Assembly: GCA_025933775.1 (NCBI GenBank)
Contig: JAICZH010000020.1
Coordinates: forward strand, 1 to 40,924
DNA: 40,924 bases
Reading direction: 5' to 3'
Origin: Chitinophagaceae bacterium
GTDB lineage: Bacteria; Bacteroidota; Bacteroidia; Chitinophagales; Chitinophagaceae
Of this stretch, positions 9,080 to 17,415 are shown in pieces. The translations under genes were made by a program, and so were the position numbers. How positions within the stretch are numbered: the first letter of the stretch is position 1; each line of letters starts with the position of its first letter. The notes beneath the pieces were generated by a model. That model saw nothing but the letters and a program-made list of their open reading frames with translations. It had not been told where the DNA came from and searched no databases.

Positions 9080-9469
9080 TTATTCCTTTTTTACCGAAGT
9101 AATCCACCAATCATTTCCAAACGGATCCTGCACACCACCGCTGCGGCCATAGTTTTGATCGGCCATTTTGTTTATAACAGTTGCGCCTGCATCAATTGCT
9201 TTTTTAAAAGTAACATCTGCATCTTCTACATAAATAAATAATCCTGCATTGCGCACGTTAAATTGCTCCGTGCTGTCTGCAAACATAATCGTGCTACCGC
9301 CAATCATTATCTCACCATGCATAATTGTATTTTCATCCCGCATCACTTTATATGTTTCTTCTGCATTAAAAACTTTTTGCATAAATTCAATAAACTTTTG
9401 CGCATCTTTTATAATAAGATAAGGCATTACAGTTTGATAATTTTCGGGAATTTTTAATTTTTCTTTCAT
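9080..9469 (-). CDS. VOC (glyoxalase/PhnB-like) family protein
   Basis: 129 residues from the ATG at 9469; an upstream in-frame ATG at 9502 would add 11 residues that do not look conserved. The sequence is a single vicinal-oxygen-chelate domain: QTVMPYLIIKDAQKFIEF at the start, HGEIMIGGSTIMFAD in the middle, and GGVQDPFGNDWWI near the end, the usual signature of the PhnB-like cluster. Such proteins are small metal-binding lyases, isomerases or resistance proteins, but the reaction of this one cannot be assigned. It ends convergently with the sugar transporter and follows the lipoprotein gene at 9512 on the same strand. Confidence 0.85.
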   Translation of the reverse strand: MKEKLKIPENYQTVMPYLIIKDAQKFIEFMQKVFNAEETYKVMRDENTIMHGEIMIGGSTIMFADSTEQFNVRNAGLFIYVEDADVTFKKAIDAGATVINKMADQNYGRSGGVQDPFGNDWWITSVKKE

Positions 9470-9511
9470 ATAATTTGTTATAAGGTCTACTTCTAAAAGC
9501 ATTAAACAATT

Positions 9512-9979
9512 TTAATAATTTGCTAAGTTTACATTAAAGCTATGCACATTATTTCCGCTATCGATATACACAAATACATAAAAAGGATAAGTTACTAAAT
9601 AAGAGAATTTATACCAAGTGTCTTTTTGAAGATTGCCTATGACTTTTTCTTTAGTACTTCCGTCACTTGTCCACCATAGAAAGCCATTATCTTTATTAAA
9701 ATAAACTTTCCGAACAGAATATTTAACCCCGTTTGTTTTAACATTAGCGACAAAAACAAAAGATTTATCTTCTTCAAGTTTTCTAATAATCTCTTCTTGG
9801 CTTAAGTTATTTAAATCTGAAATCTCACTATCTTTCTTCAATTTCATTTTAGTAATTTCAATTGCGTTTGCCTGATAATCCCAATTAGGATTAATAATAT
9901 ACTCTGAGGTTATATAAATTTTTTTATTACTACAACCAAGTATGAATAACCCGAACAATACAGAGAAAATTATTTTCAT
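9512..9979 (-). CDS. Putative lipoprotein of unknown function
   Basis: 155 residues. The start MKIIFSVLFGLFILGCSNKK is a lipoprotein signal, with Cys16 as the expected lipidation site. The rest is a mixed polar sequence without a recognised domain; a short helical, charged stretch (LSQEEIIRKLEEDKSF, about 63-78) precedes likely beta strands (FVFVANVKTN, YKFSYLVTYPFYVFVYID). It would sit in a membrane facing the periplasm. Neighbours give no functional hint. Coding is supported by the signal peptide and by an open frame over the whole length. Confidence 0.7.
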   Translation of the reverse strand: MKIIFSVLFGLFILGCSNKKIYITSEYIINPNWDYQANAIEITKMKLKKDSEISDLNNLSQEEIIRKLEEDKSFVFVANVKTNGVKYSVRKVYFNKDNGFLWWTSDGSTKEKVIGNLQKDTWYKFSYLVTYPFYVFVYIDSGNNVHSFNVNLANY

Positions 9980-10085
9980 AGATATTGTTATTTTGGGTTA
10001 ATTATGTCAATAATTACTAAGGAATTTGAGTCAGCTATTCGCAAAAAACAATAATATAGAAAAGTAACCAAGTTGCATAAAAAAA

Positions 10086-10898
10086 TTACATTACCGTTAT
10101 ATCTGCTGTGCAGGTTTCGCCGCCAATCGGATGTGGTCCTATTATCTGTGGTATAAATTGATAAGTGCCCGATGCAGCAGGAGTGCCGCTTCCCGTCAAT
10201 ATTACAACCTGGCTGCCTAATGTAACAAAAGTTCCTGTGTATGAAAATGTCATCCCATTTACAGTATTGGTGCGAATGGTATAGTTTCCAAGAACCGTAA
10301 CGGTTGTCTTTACTGCTATATTATTTGTATTTAATAATCGAGTGCCTGCAACAAAATTTCCGGATACAGAATAACCTGTACAAGTTCCGTCCTGGTTCGA
10401 TTCCAACACATAAGTAGCAGGTGGGCCAAAAGTAACAACAGTCAAATTAAAAGAACAAACAGACGATACTGAATTAACAGCAAAAGTAAGATTAGCAGGA
10501 TCACCAGGTGTTCCCGATCCTTGTAAAACAACTTTTTGAATACCCGTTTTTGTGAAATTTCCCGTATGAGAAAAATTAATTCCATCTGCCGTGCCGGTGT
10601 TTATATAATAAGAACCGATTGACAAAACGTCAACCATTACTTCAACAGTGTTATCAGCGGCCAAAGGCACTCCTGAAGTATAGGTTCCGTTTATTTTAAA
10701 ATCAGTGCATGTGTTTGGTGATCCTTCCAAAGTGAAACTAGCAACTTGTGGTACCTGCCCTCCGGATCCAGTTCCGGCGCCATTTCCATTGCCTGAAACA
10801 GGGCCTCCTTCATAACTATATTCTTTTTTGCATGAAAGATAAATAACAGAAAAGGCTATCAATAACAAACAAGCAATAAAAAATGAAACGTTTTTCAT
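10086..10898 (-). CDS. Putative lipoprotein with two tandem repeat domains
   Basis: 270 residues. The start MKNVSFFIACLLLIAFSVIY is a signal followed by LSCKKEY, with Cys23 as the expected lipidation site, then a Gly/Ser/Asn-rich linker (about 30-50). Two similar Ig-like units follow: residues about 54-155 and about 163-270. They share a C-T-x-[FY]-x-[IV]-x-G start, an NT or NTGT turn, a GIxFSHTGxF or GMTFSYTGTF strand, and a V-x-L-[QT]-GSGTP strand, and each ends with a Cys-containing strand. This duplicated layout is common in lipoproteins of Chitinophagaceae and its function is unknown. Confidence 0.8.
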   Translation of the reverse strand: MKNVSFFIACLLLIAFSVIYLSCKKEYSYEGGPVSGNGNGAGTGSGGQVPQVASFTLEGSPNTCTDFKINGTYTSGVPLAADNTVEVMVDVLSIGSYYINTGTADGINFSHTGNFTKTGIQKVVLQGSGTPGDPANLTFAVNSVSSVCSFNLTVVTFGPPATYVLESNQDGTCTGYSVSGNFVAGTRLLNTNNIAVKTTVTVLGNYTIRTNTVNGMTFSYTGTFVTLGSQVVILTGSGTPAASGTYQFIPQIIGPHPIGGETCTADITVM

Positions 10899-10960
10899 TT
10901 TTAAAATATCAATTTAAGAAAATATAAATTTAAATTTTTTTAGTGAGTTTTATAAAAGAA

Positions 10961-10985
10961 CATCATTATAAAACTAGTTATGATG
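10961..10985. promoter_or_regulatory. Inverted repeat upstream of the D-amino-acid operon
   Basis: Arms CATCAT (10961-10966) and ATGATG (10980-10985) enclose AACTAGTT (10972-10979), itself a palindrome but not on the same centre. The site lies 41 bases before the first gene of the operon. It could be an operator, but in AT-rich DNA such short symmetry also arises by chance. Confidence 0.2.
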
Positions 10986-11026
10986 ATTATTCCATCTTTA
11001 TAAATACATTTATTAAAAATTACTGA

Positions 11027-12340
11027 ATGACTTTTTTAATAATTTTTTTATGCATTGTCGCTCTTATTTTAATGATCACATGGGGAAAGATAAATCCGTT
11101 TCTTGCTTTTTTAATAGTATCCGTTGCAACAGGATTGTTGCTGGGAATACCTTTCAATAAAATTATTGATTCTGTTCAAAAGGGAATTGGAGATATGTTA
11201 GGCTCGCTGGTAATTATAATTATATTGGGAGCCATGCTGGGTAAATTAGTTGCTGATAGCGGCGCTGCGCAAAAAATTGCATCGGTAATGATGGAAGCCT
11301 TTGGTACAAAGTATATACAATGGGCGCTTGTAGTTACGGGTTTTATTATTGGCATTCCCTTGTTTTATGGAGTGGGCTTTGTATTAATTGTGCCCCTTAT
11401 ATTTTCAATTGTGTACCAATATAAGCTGCCGGCAGTTTATACCGGCTTGCCAATGCTTGCTGCTTTATCGGTTACATTCGGCTTTTTGCCACCGCATCCG
11501 GCGCCTACTGCTTTGGTAATGCAGTTTCATGGCAACATTGGCATCACATTAATTTACGGGCTCATCATTGCCATACCTGCCATCATTCTTGCCGGGCCTT
11601 TGTTTTCAAAAACTTTAAAAAATATTCATTCCGTTCCATTAGAAATTTTTCATGGAACTACGTTACCAGAAAAGCGTTTACCCGGCACCGTTAGTAGCTT
11701 TTTATCAGCGTTATTACCGGTTATTCTTTTAATGTTAACAACTATAATTTCTCATTTTATTTCAACTGAAACTTTATTTGGACAAATAATATTTTTTTTA
11801 TCGGAGCCTGCAGTTGTTATGATAATATCTTTGATAGTTGCCACTTATATTTTGGGAATTAAGCAACACAAAAAAATAAAAGATATTATGCTTACTTATA
11901 CTGATGCGGTAAAAGATATTGCCATAATATTATTGATCATCGGCAGCTCGGGCGCATTGAAGCAAGTGCTTACCGACAGCGGAATAAGCAATCAAATTGC
12001 CACACAATTAAATCATATAAATATTCCGCCGCTTATACTGGCATGGCTTATTGCCGCTATTATAAGAATTTGCGTAGGATCCGCTACAGTAGCTGGTTTA
12101 ACCACTGCAGGCATTTTAGCTCCCTTAATTTTGCAAGGCCATGTAAACCCTAATTTAATGGTGCTGTCAATTGGCGCAGGAAGCCTTGCATGTTCTCATG
12201 TGAATGATTCCGGCTTTTGGTTGTTTAAAGAATATTTTAACCTCAGTATAAAAGATACTTTACGTTCATGGACAATGATGGAAACAATTGTATCTGTTGT
12301 TGGTTTAGCCGGTGTTTTAGTCTTAAATATTTTTGTATAA
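11027..12340 (+). CDS. GntP-family permease (gluconate/D-serine type)
   Basis: 437 residues with about 12 hydrophobic segments and the features of the GntP family: GIPFNKIIDSVQKGIGDMLGSL after TM2, LGAMLGKLVADSGAA, FGFLPPHPAPTALVMQFHGNIG, and the C-terminal SATVAGLTTAGI and AGSLACSHVNDSGFWLFKEYF. The family carries gluconate and related acids (GntP, GntT, IdnT) and also D-serine (DsdX). The next three genes handle amino acids (RidA, a D-threonine aldolase/D-serine dehydratase relative, a dipeptidase), so a D-amino acid or hydroxy-amino acid is a better guess for the substrate than gluconate; no gluconate kinase is nearby. It is the first gene of a + strand operon with 17 bp to ridA. Confidence 0.92.
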   Translation: MTFLIIFLCIVALILMITWGKINPFLAFLIVSVATGLLLGIPFNKIIDSVQKGIGDMLGSLVIIIILGAMLGKLVADSGAAQKIASVMMEAFGTKYIQWALVVTGFIIGIPLFYGVGFVLIVPLIFSIVYQYKLPAVYTGLPMLAALSVTFGFLPPHPAPTALVMQFHGNIGITLIYGLIIAIPAIILAGPLFSKTLKNIHSVPLEIFHGTTLPEKRLPGTVSSFLSALLPVILLMLTTIISHFISTETLFGQIIFFLSEPAVVMIISLIVATYILGIKQHKKIKDIMLTYTDAVKDIAIILLIIGSSGALKQVLTDSGISNQIATQLNHINIPPLILAWLIAAIIRICVGSATVAGLTTAGILAPLILQGHVNPNLMVLSIGAGSLACSHVNDSGFWLFKEYFNLSIKDTLRSWTMMETIVSVVGLAGVLVLNIFV

Positions 12341-12357
12341 ATTAAAAAAAATTACAC

Positions 12358-12828
12358 ATGAATAATAACAACCCTTCTGCATGTTTTAAACAAACAGGAT
12401 TTACCCTTCCGCCAGCGCCAAAGCCGGTAGGCGTTTACAAACCATTTTTAATTGATGGAAAACATCTATACATTTCCGGACATGGACCTTTTCAAAATGA
12501 CGGTACGCTGATTGCCGGAAGAATAGGTGATGATCTCACCATTGAAGATGGAAAAATGGCTGCGCAACAAGTGGGCTTAACGATTCTTTCTACAATTATT
12601 ACCAACCTCGGAAGCCTTGATAAAATAAAACGCGTAATAAAAATTTTAGGAATGGTAAACTGCACTGCTGATTTTGAAAAACATCCGTACGTTATTAATG
12701 GATGCAGTGAATTGTTTAAAAAAATATGGGGCGATGAAAATGGAGTGGGCGTGCGAAGTGCAGTAGGCATGGGCTCTTTGCCGGGCAACATTGCAGTAGA
12801 AATAGAAGCATTATTCGAATTGTATTAA
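12358..12828 (+). CDS. RidA/YjgF family enamine/imine deaminase
   Basis: 156 residues, a little longer than classical RidA (about 128) and closer to the YjgF/chorismate-mutase-like branch. The C-terminal part GVRSAVGMGSLPGNIAVEIE keeps the RidA Arg-Glu pair with the usual spacing (Arg133 and Glu148, 15 apart, as Arg105 and Glu120 of E. coli RidA). RidA proteins hydrolyse reactive 2-aminoacrylate and other enamines released by PLP enzymes into the keto acid and ammonia. The next gene is a PLP enzyme and begins one base inside this stop codon (TAATG at 12826-12830), so the two are probably translationally coupled. Confidence 0.9.
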   Translation: MNNNNPSACFKQTGFTLPPAPKPVGVYKPFLIDGKHLYISGHGPFQNDGTLIAGRIGDDLTIEDGKMAAQQVGLTILSTIITNLGSLDKIKRVIKILGMVNCTADFEKHPYVINGCSELFKKIWGDENGVGVRSAVGMGSLPGNIAVEIEALFELY

Positions 12829-13970
12829 TGAAAATAAAAATGAACAACGATAATGAAATAAAAAATAATTGGTATTATATAAATGATATTGATGCAATTG
12901 ATTCGCCTGCGCTTGTTATCTACCGGCAACGCCTACTCGAAAATATCAATACATTAATTTCAATGACAGATGATGTACAAAGATTGCGCCCACATGTAAA
13001 AACGCACAAGACCAAAGAAGTAGCTGCGTTGCTGATAAATGCAGGTATTAATAAATTTAAATGCGCTACAATTGCCGAAGCTGAAATGCTTGCACTTAGT
13101 GCTGCTCCTAATGTTTTACTGGCTTATCAGCCAACGATGCCTAAGCTAAAACGTTTTATTGAACTTATAAAAAAATATCCTGCAACAAAATTTTCATGCT
13201 TAATTGATAACATTATTTCTGCAAAAAATATTGGCGCAATGGCTGATAAAAATAATATTACCATTCCGGTATTTATTGATTTAAATGTTGGTATGAACCG
13301 CTCAGGAATTGCACCCGGCGATAAAGCAATTGAACTTTATAAAACATGCAATAACATTCAGGGAATATATCCCATTGGCTTGCATGTGTACGATGGGCAC
13401 ATAAGAAATAAAAATTTTAAGCAACGTACAATTGAATGTGATAAAGCATTTGAGCCTGTTTTGGAAATGCAAAATATTTTATTGAATGATGGTTTTGCAG
13501 ACCCAATAATTGTTGCCGGCGGCTCGCCTACATTTCCAAGCCATTTAAAAAGAAAAAAAATTGAATGCAGCCCAGGCACATTTATTTATTGGGATAAAGG
13601 TTATCAGCTTGCATGTGCTGAACAAAATTTTATTCCGGCAGCATTAGTAATAAGCCGAATCATTTCTTTTCCATCTGATACAAAAATATGTCTTGATCTT
13701 GGACATAAATCTGTTGCTGCTGAAAATGAATTACACAAACGAATTTATTTTTTAAATGCGCCCGAATTAAAATTTATCAGCCAGAGCGAAGAGCATTTGG
13801 TTGTTGAAACAATACAAAATCATTCTTATAAAATCGGTGATGTATTGTATGGATTGCCATTTCATATTTGCCCGACAGTTGCATTGTACGAACGCGCAAC
13901 AATTATTGAAAATAAAAAAGTAAGTGGCGAATGGAAAATTATTGCAAGAGACAGGAAGATCAATGTATAA
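12828..13970 (+). CDS. PLP-dependent D-threonine aldolase/D-serine dehydratase family enzyme
   Basis: 380 residues of alanine-racemase fold type III. RPHVKTHKT (about 54-62) is the PLP-lysine motif of the D-threonine aldolase and eukaryotic-type D-serine dehydratase group, with Lys58 the likely Schiff-base lysine. GLHVYDGHIR lies in the barrel and VVAGGSPTFPSH-like sequence (IIVAGGSPTFPSH) binds the phosphate. The C-terminal FHICPTVAL has His346 and Cys348 in the H-x-C pattern that binds the metal in this family. It could release aldehyde plus glycine or eliminate water from a D-hydroxy-amino acid to give an enamine; the overlapping ridA upstream favours the latter. The ATG at 12828 is used; a second ATG at 12840 is possible. 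Confidence 0.88.
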   Translation: MKIKMNNDNEIKNNWYYINDIDAIDSPALVIYRQRLLENINTLISMTDDVQRLRPHVKTHKTKEVAALLINAGINKFKCATIAEAEMLALSAAPNVLLAYQPTMPKLKRFIELIKKYPATKFSCLIDNIISAKNIGAMADKNNITIPVFIDLNVGMNRSGIAPGDKAIELYKTCNNIQGIYPIGLHVYDGHIRNKNFKQRTIECDKAFEPVLEMQNILLNDGFADPIIVAGGSPTFPSHLKRKKIECSPGTFIYWDKGYQLACAEQNFIPAALVISRIISFPSDTKICLDLGHKSVAAENELHKRIYFLNAPELKFISQSEEHLVVETIQNHSYKIGDVLYGLPFHICPTVALYERATIIENKKVSGEWKIIARDRKINV

Positions 13971-14041
13971 TTAGCAATAAGCAATGAGCAACTGGCAATA
14001 ATAATTTTCAATTCTTAATTTTCAATTTTCAATTTAAAACA

Positions 14042-15112
14042 ATGTTTATAATAGATGCTCATCTTGATCTTAGCATGAATGCAATGGAATGGAATCGTGA
14101 TTTGCGCGCTCCTATAAAAAAAATTAATGAAAGAGAAAAAATTTTAAACGATAAACCCGGCCGTGGTAAAGCAACCGTTTCATTTCCTGAATTGCGAAAT
14201 GGAAGTATTGGATTGGTTGTTGCCACACAAATTGCACGATATGTATCTCCTTCAAATCATTTACCGGGATGGAATTCTCCGGAACAGGCATGGGCGCAAA
14301 CACAGGCCCAGCTTGCCTGGTACCGTGCAATGGAAGAAGCCTGCGAAATGGTTCAGATTAAAAATTTAACATCGCTCGAAAAACATATTGATTTATGGAA
14401 CGATGAAAATATTAATCGTAATAAACCGATAGGTTATATTTTAAGTCTCGAAGGTGCCGATTCATTAATTACAACTGAGCATGCGGAGCGTGCATGGAAT
14501 TATGGCTTGCGTGCAATTGGTCCTGCGCATTATGGCCCGGGCCGTTATGCAAATGGAACTGATGGAAAAGGATTAATGAAACCCAATGGAATTGCATTGC
14601 TCAAAGAAATGGAACGGCTTAATATCATTTTGGATGCAACACATTTGTGCGATGATGCGTTCTGGCAGGCGCTTGATAATTTTAATGGCAACATTTGGGC
14701 CAGCCATAATAATGTAAGAGCACTTGTAAATCATAACAGGCAATTTAGTGATGAACAAATAAAAGCATTGATTGAAAGAGGCGCCGTTATTGGCGGAGCG
14801 CTTGATGCATGGATGATGATTCCCCACTGGCAGAGAGGAATATCATCACCAAAAGAAATGAATTGCAATCTAGAAAAAATAATAGATCATTTCGATCACA
14901 TTTGCCAGATTGCCGGAAATGCTTTGCACATCGGCATTGGCACCGATCTCGACGGCGGCTTTGGCAGCGAGCAATGTCCCTATGATTTAGAAAGTATTGC
15001 TGACTTACAAAAGCTGCCTTCTTTATTTTATAAAAGAGGTTATACAAAAGATGACGTTGAAAATATTATGCATGGCAATTGGCTGAAATTTTTAAGGAAT
15101 GCATGGAAGTAA
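14042..15112 (+). CDS. M19 family (membrane) dipeptidase
   Basis: 356 residues of the renal-dipeptidase (peptidase M19) amidohydrolase family. The binuclear zinc site is visible: DAHLDL with His7 and Asp9, Glu137 in LSLEGAD, His201 in DATHLCD, His222 in ASHNNVR, and IGIGTDLDGG with Asp302. M19 enzymes hydrolyse dipeptides and accept D-residues at the C-terminal position. There is no signal peptide, so it should be cytoplasmic. It is the last gene of the operon after the D-amino-acid PLP enzyme, 71 bp downstream, and would supply free amino acids, including D-forms, to that enzyme. The intergenic 71 bp hold degenerate AATTTTCAATT repeats. Confidence 0.9.
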   Translation: MFIIDAHLDLSMNAMEWNRDLRAPIKKINEREKILNDKPGRGKATVSFPELRNGSIGLVVATQIARYVSPSNHLPGWNSPEQAWAQTQAQLAWYRAMEEACEMVQIKNLTSLEKHIDLWNDENINRNKPIGYILSLEGADSLITTEHAERAWNYGLRAIGPAHYGPGRYANGTDGKGLMKPNGIALLKEMERLNIILDATHLCDDAFWQALDNFNGNIWASHNNVRALVNHNRQFSDEQIKALIERGAVIGGALDAWMMIPHWQRGISSPKEMNCNLEKIIDHFDHICQIAGNALHIGIGTDLDGGFGSEQCPYDLESIADLQKLPSLFYKRGYTKDDVENIMHGNWLKFLRNAWK

Positions 15113-15248
15113 TGGAAAATTGAAAATTAAAAATAAAAACTCGAGAGGGTAGAAATTTTTTCCCTAAAGAATGATTTTAAAAAATAAATAATGATACAAA
15201 TAATAAAACCAACAAAATTAAAGTGCCACATCGCCGTGCCGACAGGAG

Positions 15249-16286
15249 TTACACCGCACATTTTTCATGATAATTAATCAGCTCAATTACCGTTCGCTGA
15301 AATTCATACCCCTGATATTGATCTACAATTTCATCCAACACTTCAATAATTTCATCTACATCTTTTAAAGTAACTAATTTTAAACGGTATTCTTTTATGT
15401 TTGGTAATCCTTTTAAATAATTGGTATAATGCCTGCGCATTTCATTAATTCCAACCACCGCGCCCTTCCATTCATAAGATTTTATAAGATGTTTTTTGCA
15501 AACGTTTACTCTTTCTTCAACAGTAGGTGGCGCTAATATTTCTTTTGTTTTTACATAATAACTTATTTCATTAAATATCCAGGGATAGCCAATAGCAGCG
15601 CGGCCTATCATAATTCCATCCACTCCATATTTATTTTTATATTCTAATGCTTTTTGTGGTGAATCAATATCGCCATTGCCAAATATGGGAATGGTAATTC
15701 TTGGATTTTCTTTCACCCTTGCAATCAGTGTCCAGTCGGCTTCTCCTTTATACATTTGAGAACGGGTACGCCCATGAATTGCCAGTGCTTTAATGCCTAC
15801 ATCCTGCAATCTTTCAGCAACATCTTCAATATTTTTTGTATCATCATCCCATCCCAACCTTGTTTTTACTGTTACAGGCAATGAAGTGCTTTTTACAACG
15901 GCATCAGTTAAACGCACCATTAAAGGAACATCTTTCAGAACACCTGCGCCGGCGCCGCGACATGCAACTTTTTTTACCGGGCAACCAAAATTTATATCCA
16001 GCAAATCAGGATTTGTTGCATCAACAATTTTTGCTGCGAGTGAAAGGCTTTCTTCATCTCCACCGAAAATTTGTATGCCAACCGGTTTTTCATAATCGAA
16101 AATATCAAGCTTCTTTTTACTTTTAATAGCATCGCGAATCAATCCTTCACTGCTTATAAATTCAGTGTACATCAGGTGTGCGCCATTATCTTTGCATACC
16201 GCACGAAATGGGGGATCGCTTACGTCTTCCATCGGAGCAAGCAATAATGGAAATTCAGGAAGTTGTATGTTGCCGATTTTGATCAA
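15249..16286 (-). CDS. dusB: tRNA-dihydrouridine synthase, DusB type
   Basis: 345 residues. An FMN TIM barrel begins with FPLLLAPMEDVSDPPFR; DINFGCPVKK holds the catalytic Cys102, followed by ACRGAGAGVL, PVTVKTRLGW, LAIHGRTRSQMYKG and DGIMIGRAAIG, all diagnostic of the Dus family. It reduces uridines in the D-loop of tRNA. The start is TTG at 16286 (MIKIGNIQLPEFP...), because the conserved family start begins exactly there and no in-frame ATG is near. It faces the divergent CPBP gene and ends convergent with the dipeptidase, 136 bp away. Confidence 0.95.
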   Translation of the reverse strand: MIKIGNIQLPEFPLLLAPMEDVSDPPFRAVCKDNGAHLMYTEFISSEGLIRDAIKSKKKLDIFDYEKPVGIQIFGGDEESLSLAAKIVDATNPDLLDINFGCPVKKVACRGAGAGVLKDVPLMVRLTDAVVKSTSLPVTVKTRLGWDDDTKNIEDVAERLQDVGIKALAIHGRTRSQMYKGEADWTLIARVKENPRITIPIFGNGDIDSPQKALEYKNKYGVDGIMIGRAAIGYPWIFNEISYYVKTKEILAPPTVEERVNVCKKHLIKSYEWKGAVVGINEMRRHYTNYLKGLPNIKEYRLKLVTLKDVDEIIEVLDEIVDQYQGYEFQRTVIELINYHEKCAV

Positions 16287-16389
16287 AATGAGTGAATTGT
16301 TTTTATTGTTAAATTGTTTTATTGCTAAATTGTTTTATTAAATTGTTATTTCCTTTTGCCTATTTCCTTTTGCCAATTGCCTTTTGCTC

Positions 16390-16421
16390 TTGCCTTTTTA
16401 AAATTATTGGCTGTAAATTTA
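16390..16421 (+). promoter_or_regulatory. Candidate promoter of the CPBP-cdsA-psd genes
   Basis: TTG at 16390-16392 and TAAATTTA at 16414-16421, close to the Bacteroidota -33 (TTG) and -7 (TAnnTTTG) consensus with a 21-bp gap; the last base of the -7 box is A in place of G. It ends 17 bases before the ATG at 16439. It is preceded by degenerate TTTGCC/CCTTTTGC words (about 16340-16400). Confidence 0.35.
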
Positions 16422-16438
16422 CGCACTAAAAATTGGAG

Positions 16439-17410
16439 ATGATAACTATTGACAGAAATTCAAAAAATTTTAGCTATGCCTCGCAGTTTGGAATTTTATT
16501 AGGATTAGTTGGCGCAGGCTTAATAATAGGAACACTGCTCTCAGGAGCCTTATGGCTTATTATGACCGGAAAGTCAGTATTTGCTATGCAAACCGAAATG
16601 TTGAAACCTGCTTATTATAATGTAGTAATGACCATTCAGGTCGTTTCCACTTTCTTTTTATTTTTTTTGCCAGTTTATTTTATGGCGCTTATTTGTTATC
16701 GCAAGCCTTCAAAGTTTATAGGGTTCAATACAAATATAAATGGTAAACAAATTTTTTTATTGCTATGTATTTTGATATTAACCTTTCCTCTTTCGGGTGC
16801 ATTGGCAGAGCTGAATAAAATTGTTCCAATACCAACAGCGTGGGCTACAAAATTTAAAGTGATGGAAGATTCGCGCTCAGCGCAGGAAGCAGCACTAATA
16901 AATATTAATTCATTTCCGCGATATATTATTTCTTTAATAGTGATTGCTTTTTTACCGGGCTTGTTTGAAGAAGTTGGTTTCAGGGCAGGATTGCAAAATG
17001 TGCTTGCACGCTGGTTTAAAGCGCCTGTGGTAGCGATTATTGTAACTGCTGTTTTTTTTAGTTTGGTTCATGCTTCTTATTATGGATTTCTGGTTCGCTT
17101 TGCATTGGGCGTTATCCTCGGATTAATATTTTATATCAGCGGAAATATTTGGCTATCGGTATTATTTCATTTTTTGTATAACGGTCTTCAGGTAACTGCA
17201 TTGTATATTTACAATGTTGCCGGTTCAAAAAATCAAAAAGATATTGAAAAAAATTTTCCGCTGTGGGCGGGAGCTGTAGCGCTTATTTTAATAATTTATC
17301 TTTTTATAGAATTTAAAAAAACTTCTTTATCACAAAAAGAAAAAATAAAAAACAATGATTTTCCTGATGATGATCTTGATTTTCATAACTGGACTACTGC
17401 ACAATCTTAA
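16439..17410 (+). CDS. CPBP family intramembrane glutamic protease
   Basis: 323 residues from ATG at 16439; a TTG at 16433 is in frame and would add two. About eight membrane segments. The CPBP (Abi/CAAX-protease-like) signature is complete: motif 1 EEVGFR with Glu177, Glu178 and Arg182, motif 2 FFSLVHASYYG with a His at about 211, and motif 3 in VLFHFLYN with His at about 244 and Asn at about 248. Substrate unknown; bacterial members act on prenylated or membrane proteins or in bacteriocin immunity. It runs into cdsA with a 5-bp gap, so the two are co-transcribed. The highly charged tail (KEKIKNNDFPDDDLDF) is cytoplasmic. Confidence 0.9.
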   Translation: MITIDRNSKNFSYASQFGILLGLVGAGLIIGTLLSGALWLIMTGKSVFAMQTEMLKPAYYNVVMTIQVVSTFFLFFLPVYFMALICYRKPSKFIGFNTNINGKQIFLLLCILILTFPLSGALAELNKIVPIPTAWATKFKVMEDSRSAQEAALININSFPRYIISLIVIAFLPGLFEEVGFRAGLQNVLARWFKAPVVAIIVTAVFFSLVHASYYGFLVRFALGVILGLIFYISGNIWLSVLFHFLYNGLQVTALYIYNVAGSKNQKDIEKNFPLWAGAVALILIIYLFIEFKKTSLSQKEKIKNNDFPDDDLDFHNWTTAQS

Positions 17411-17415
17411 TTTAC

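Noticed and set aside
15793-16126. Long plus-strand frames opposite dusB
   Set aside because: They are antisense shadows of a well-identified conserved gene.
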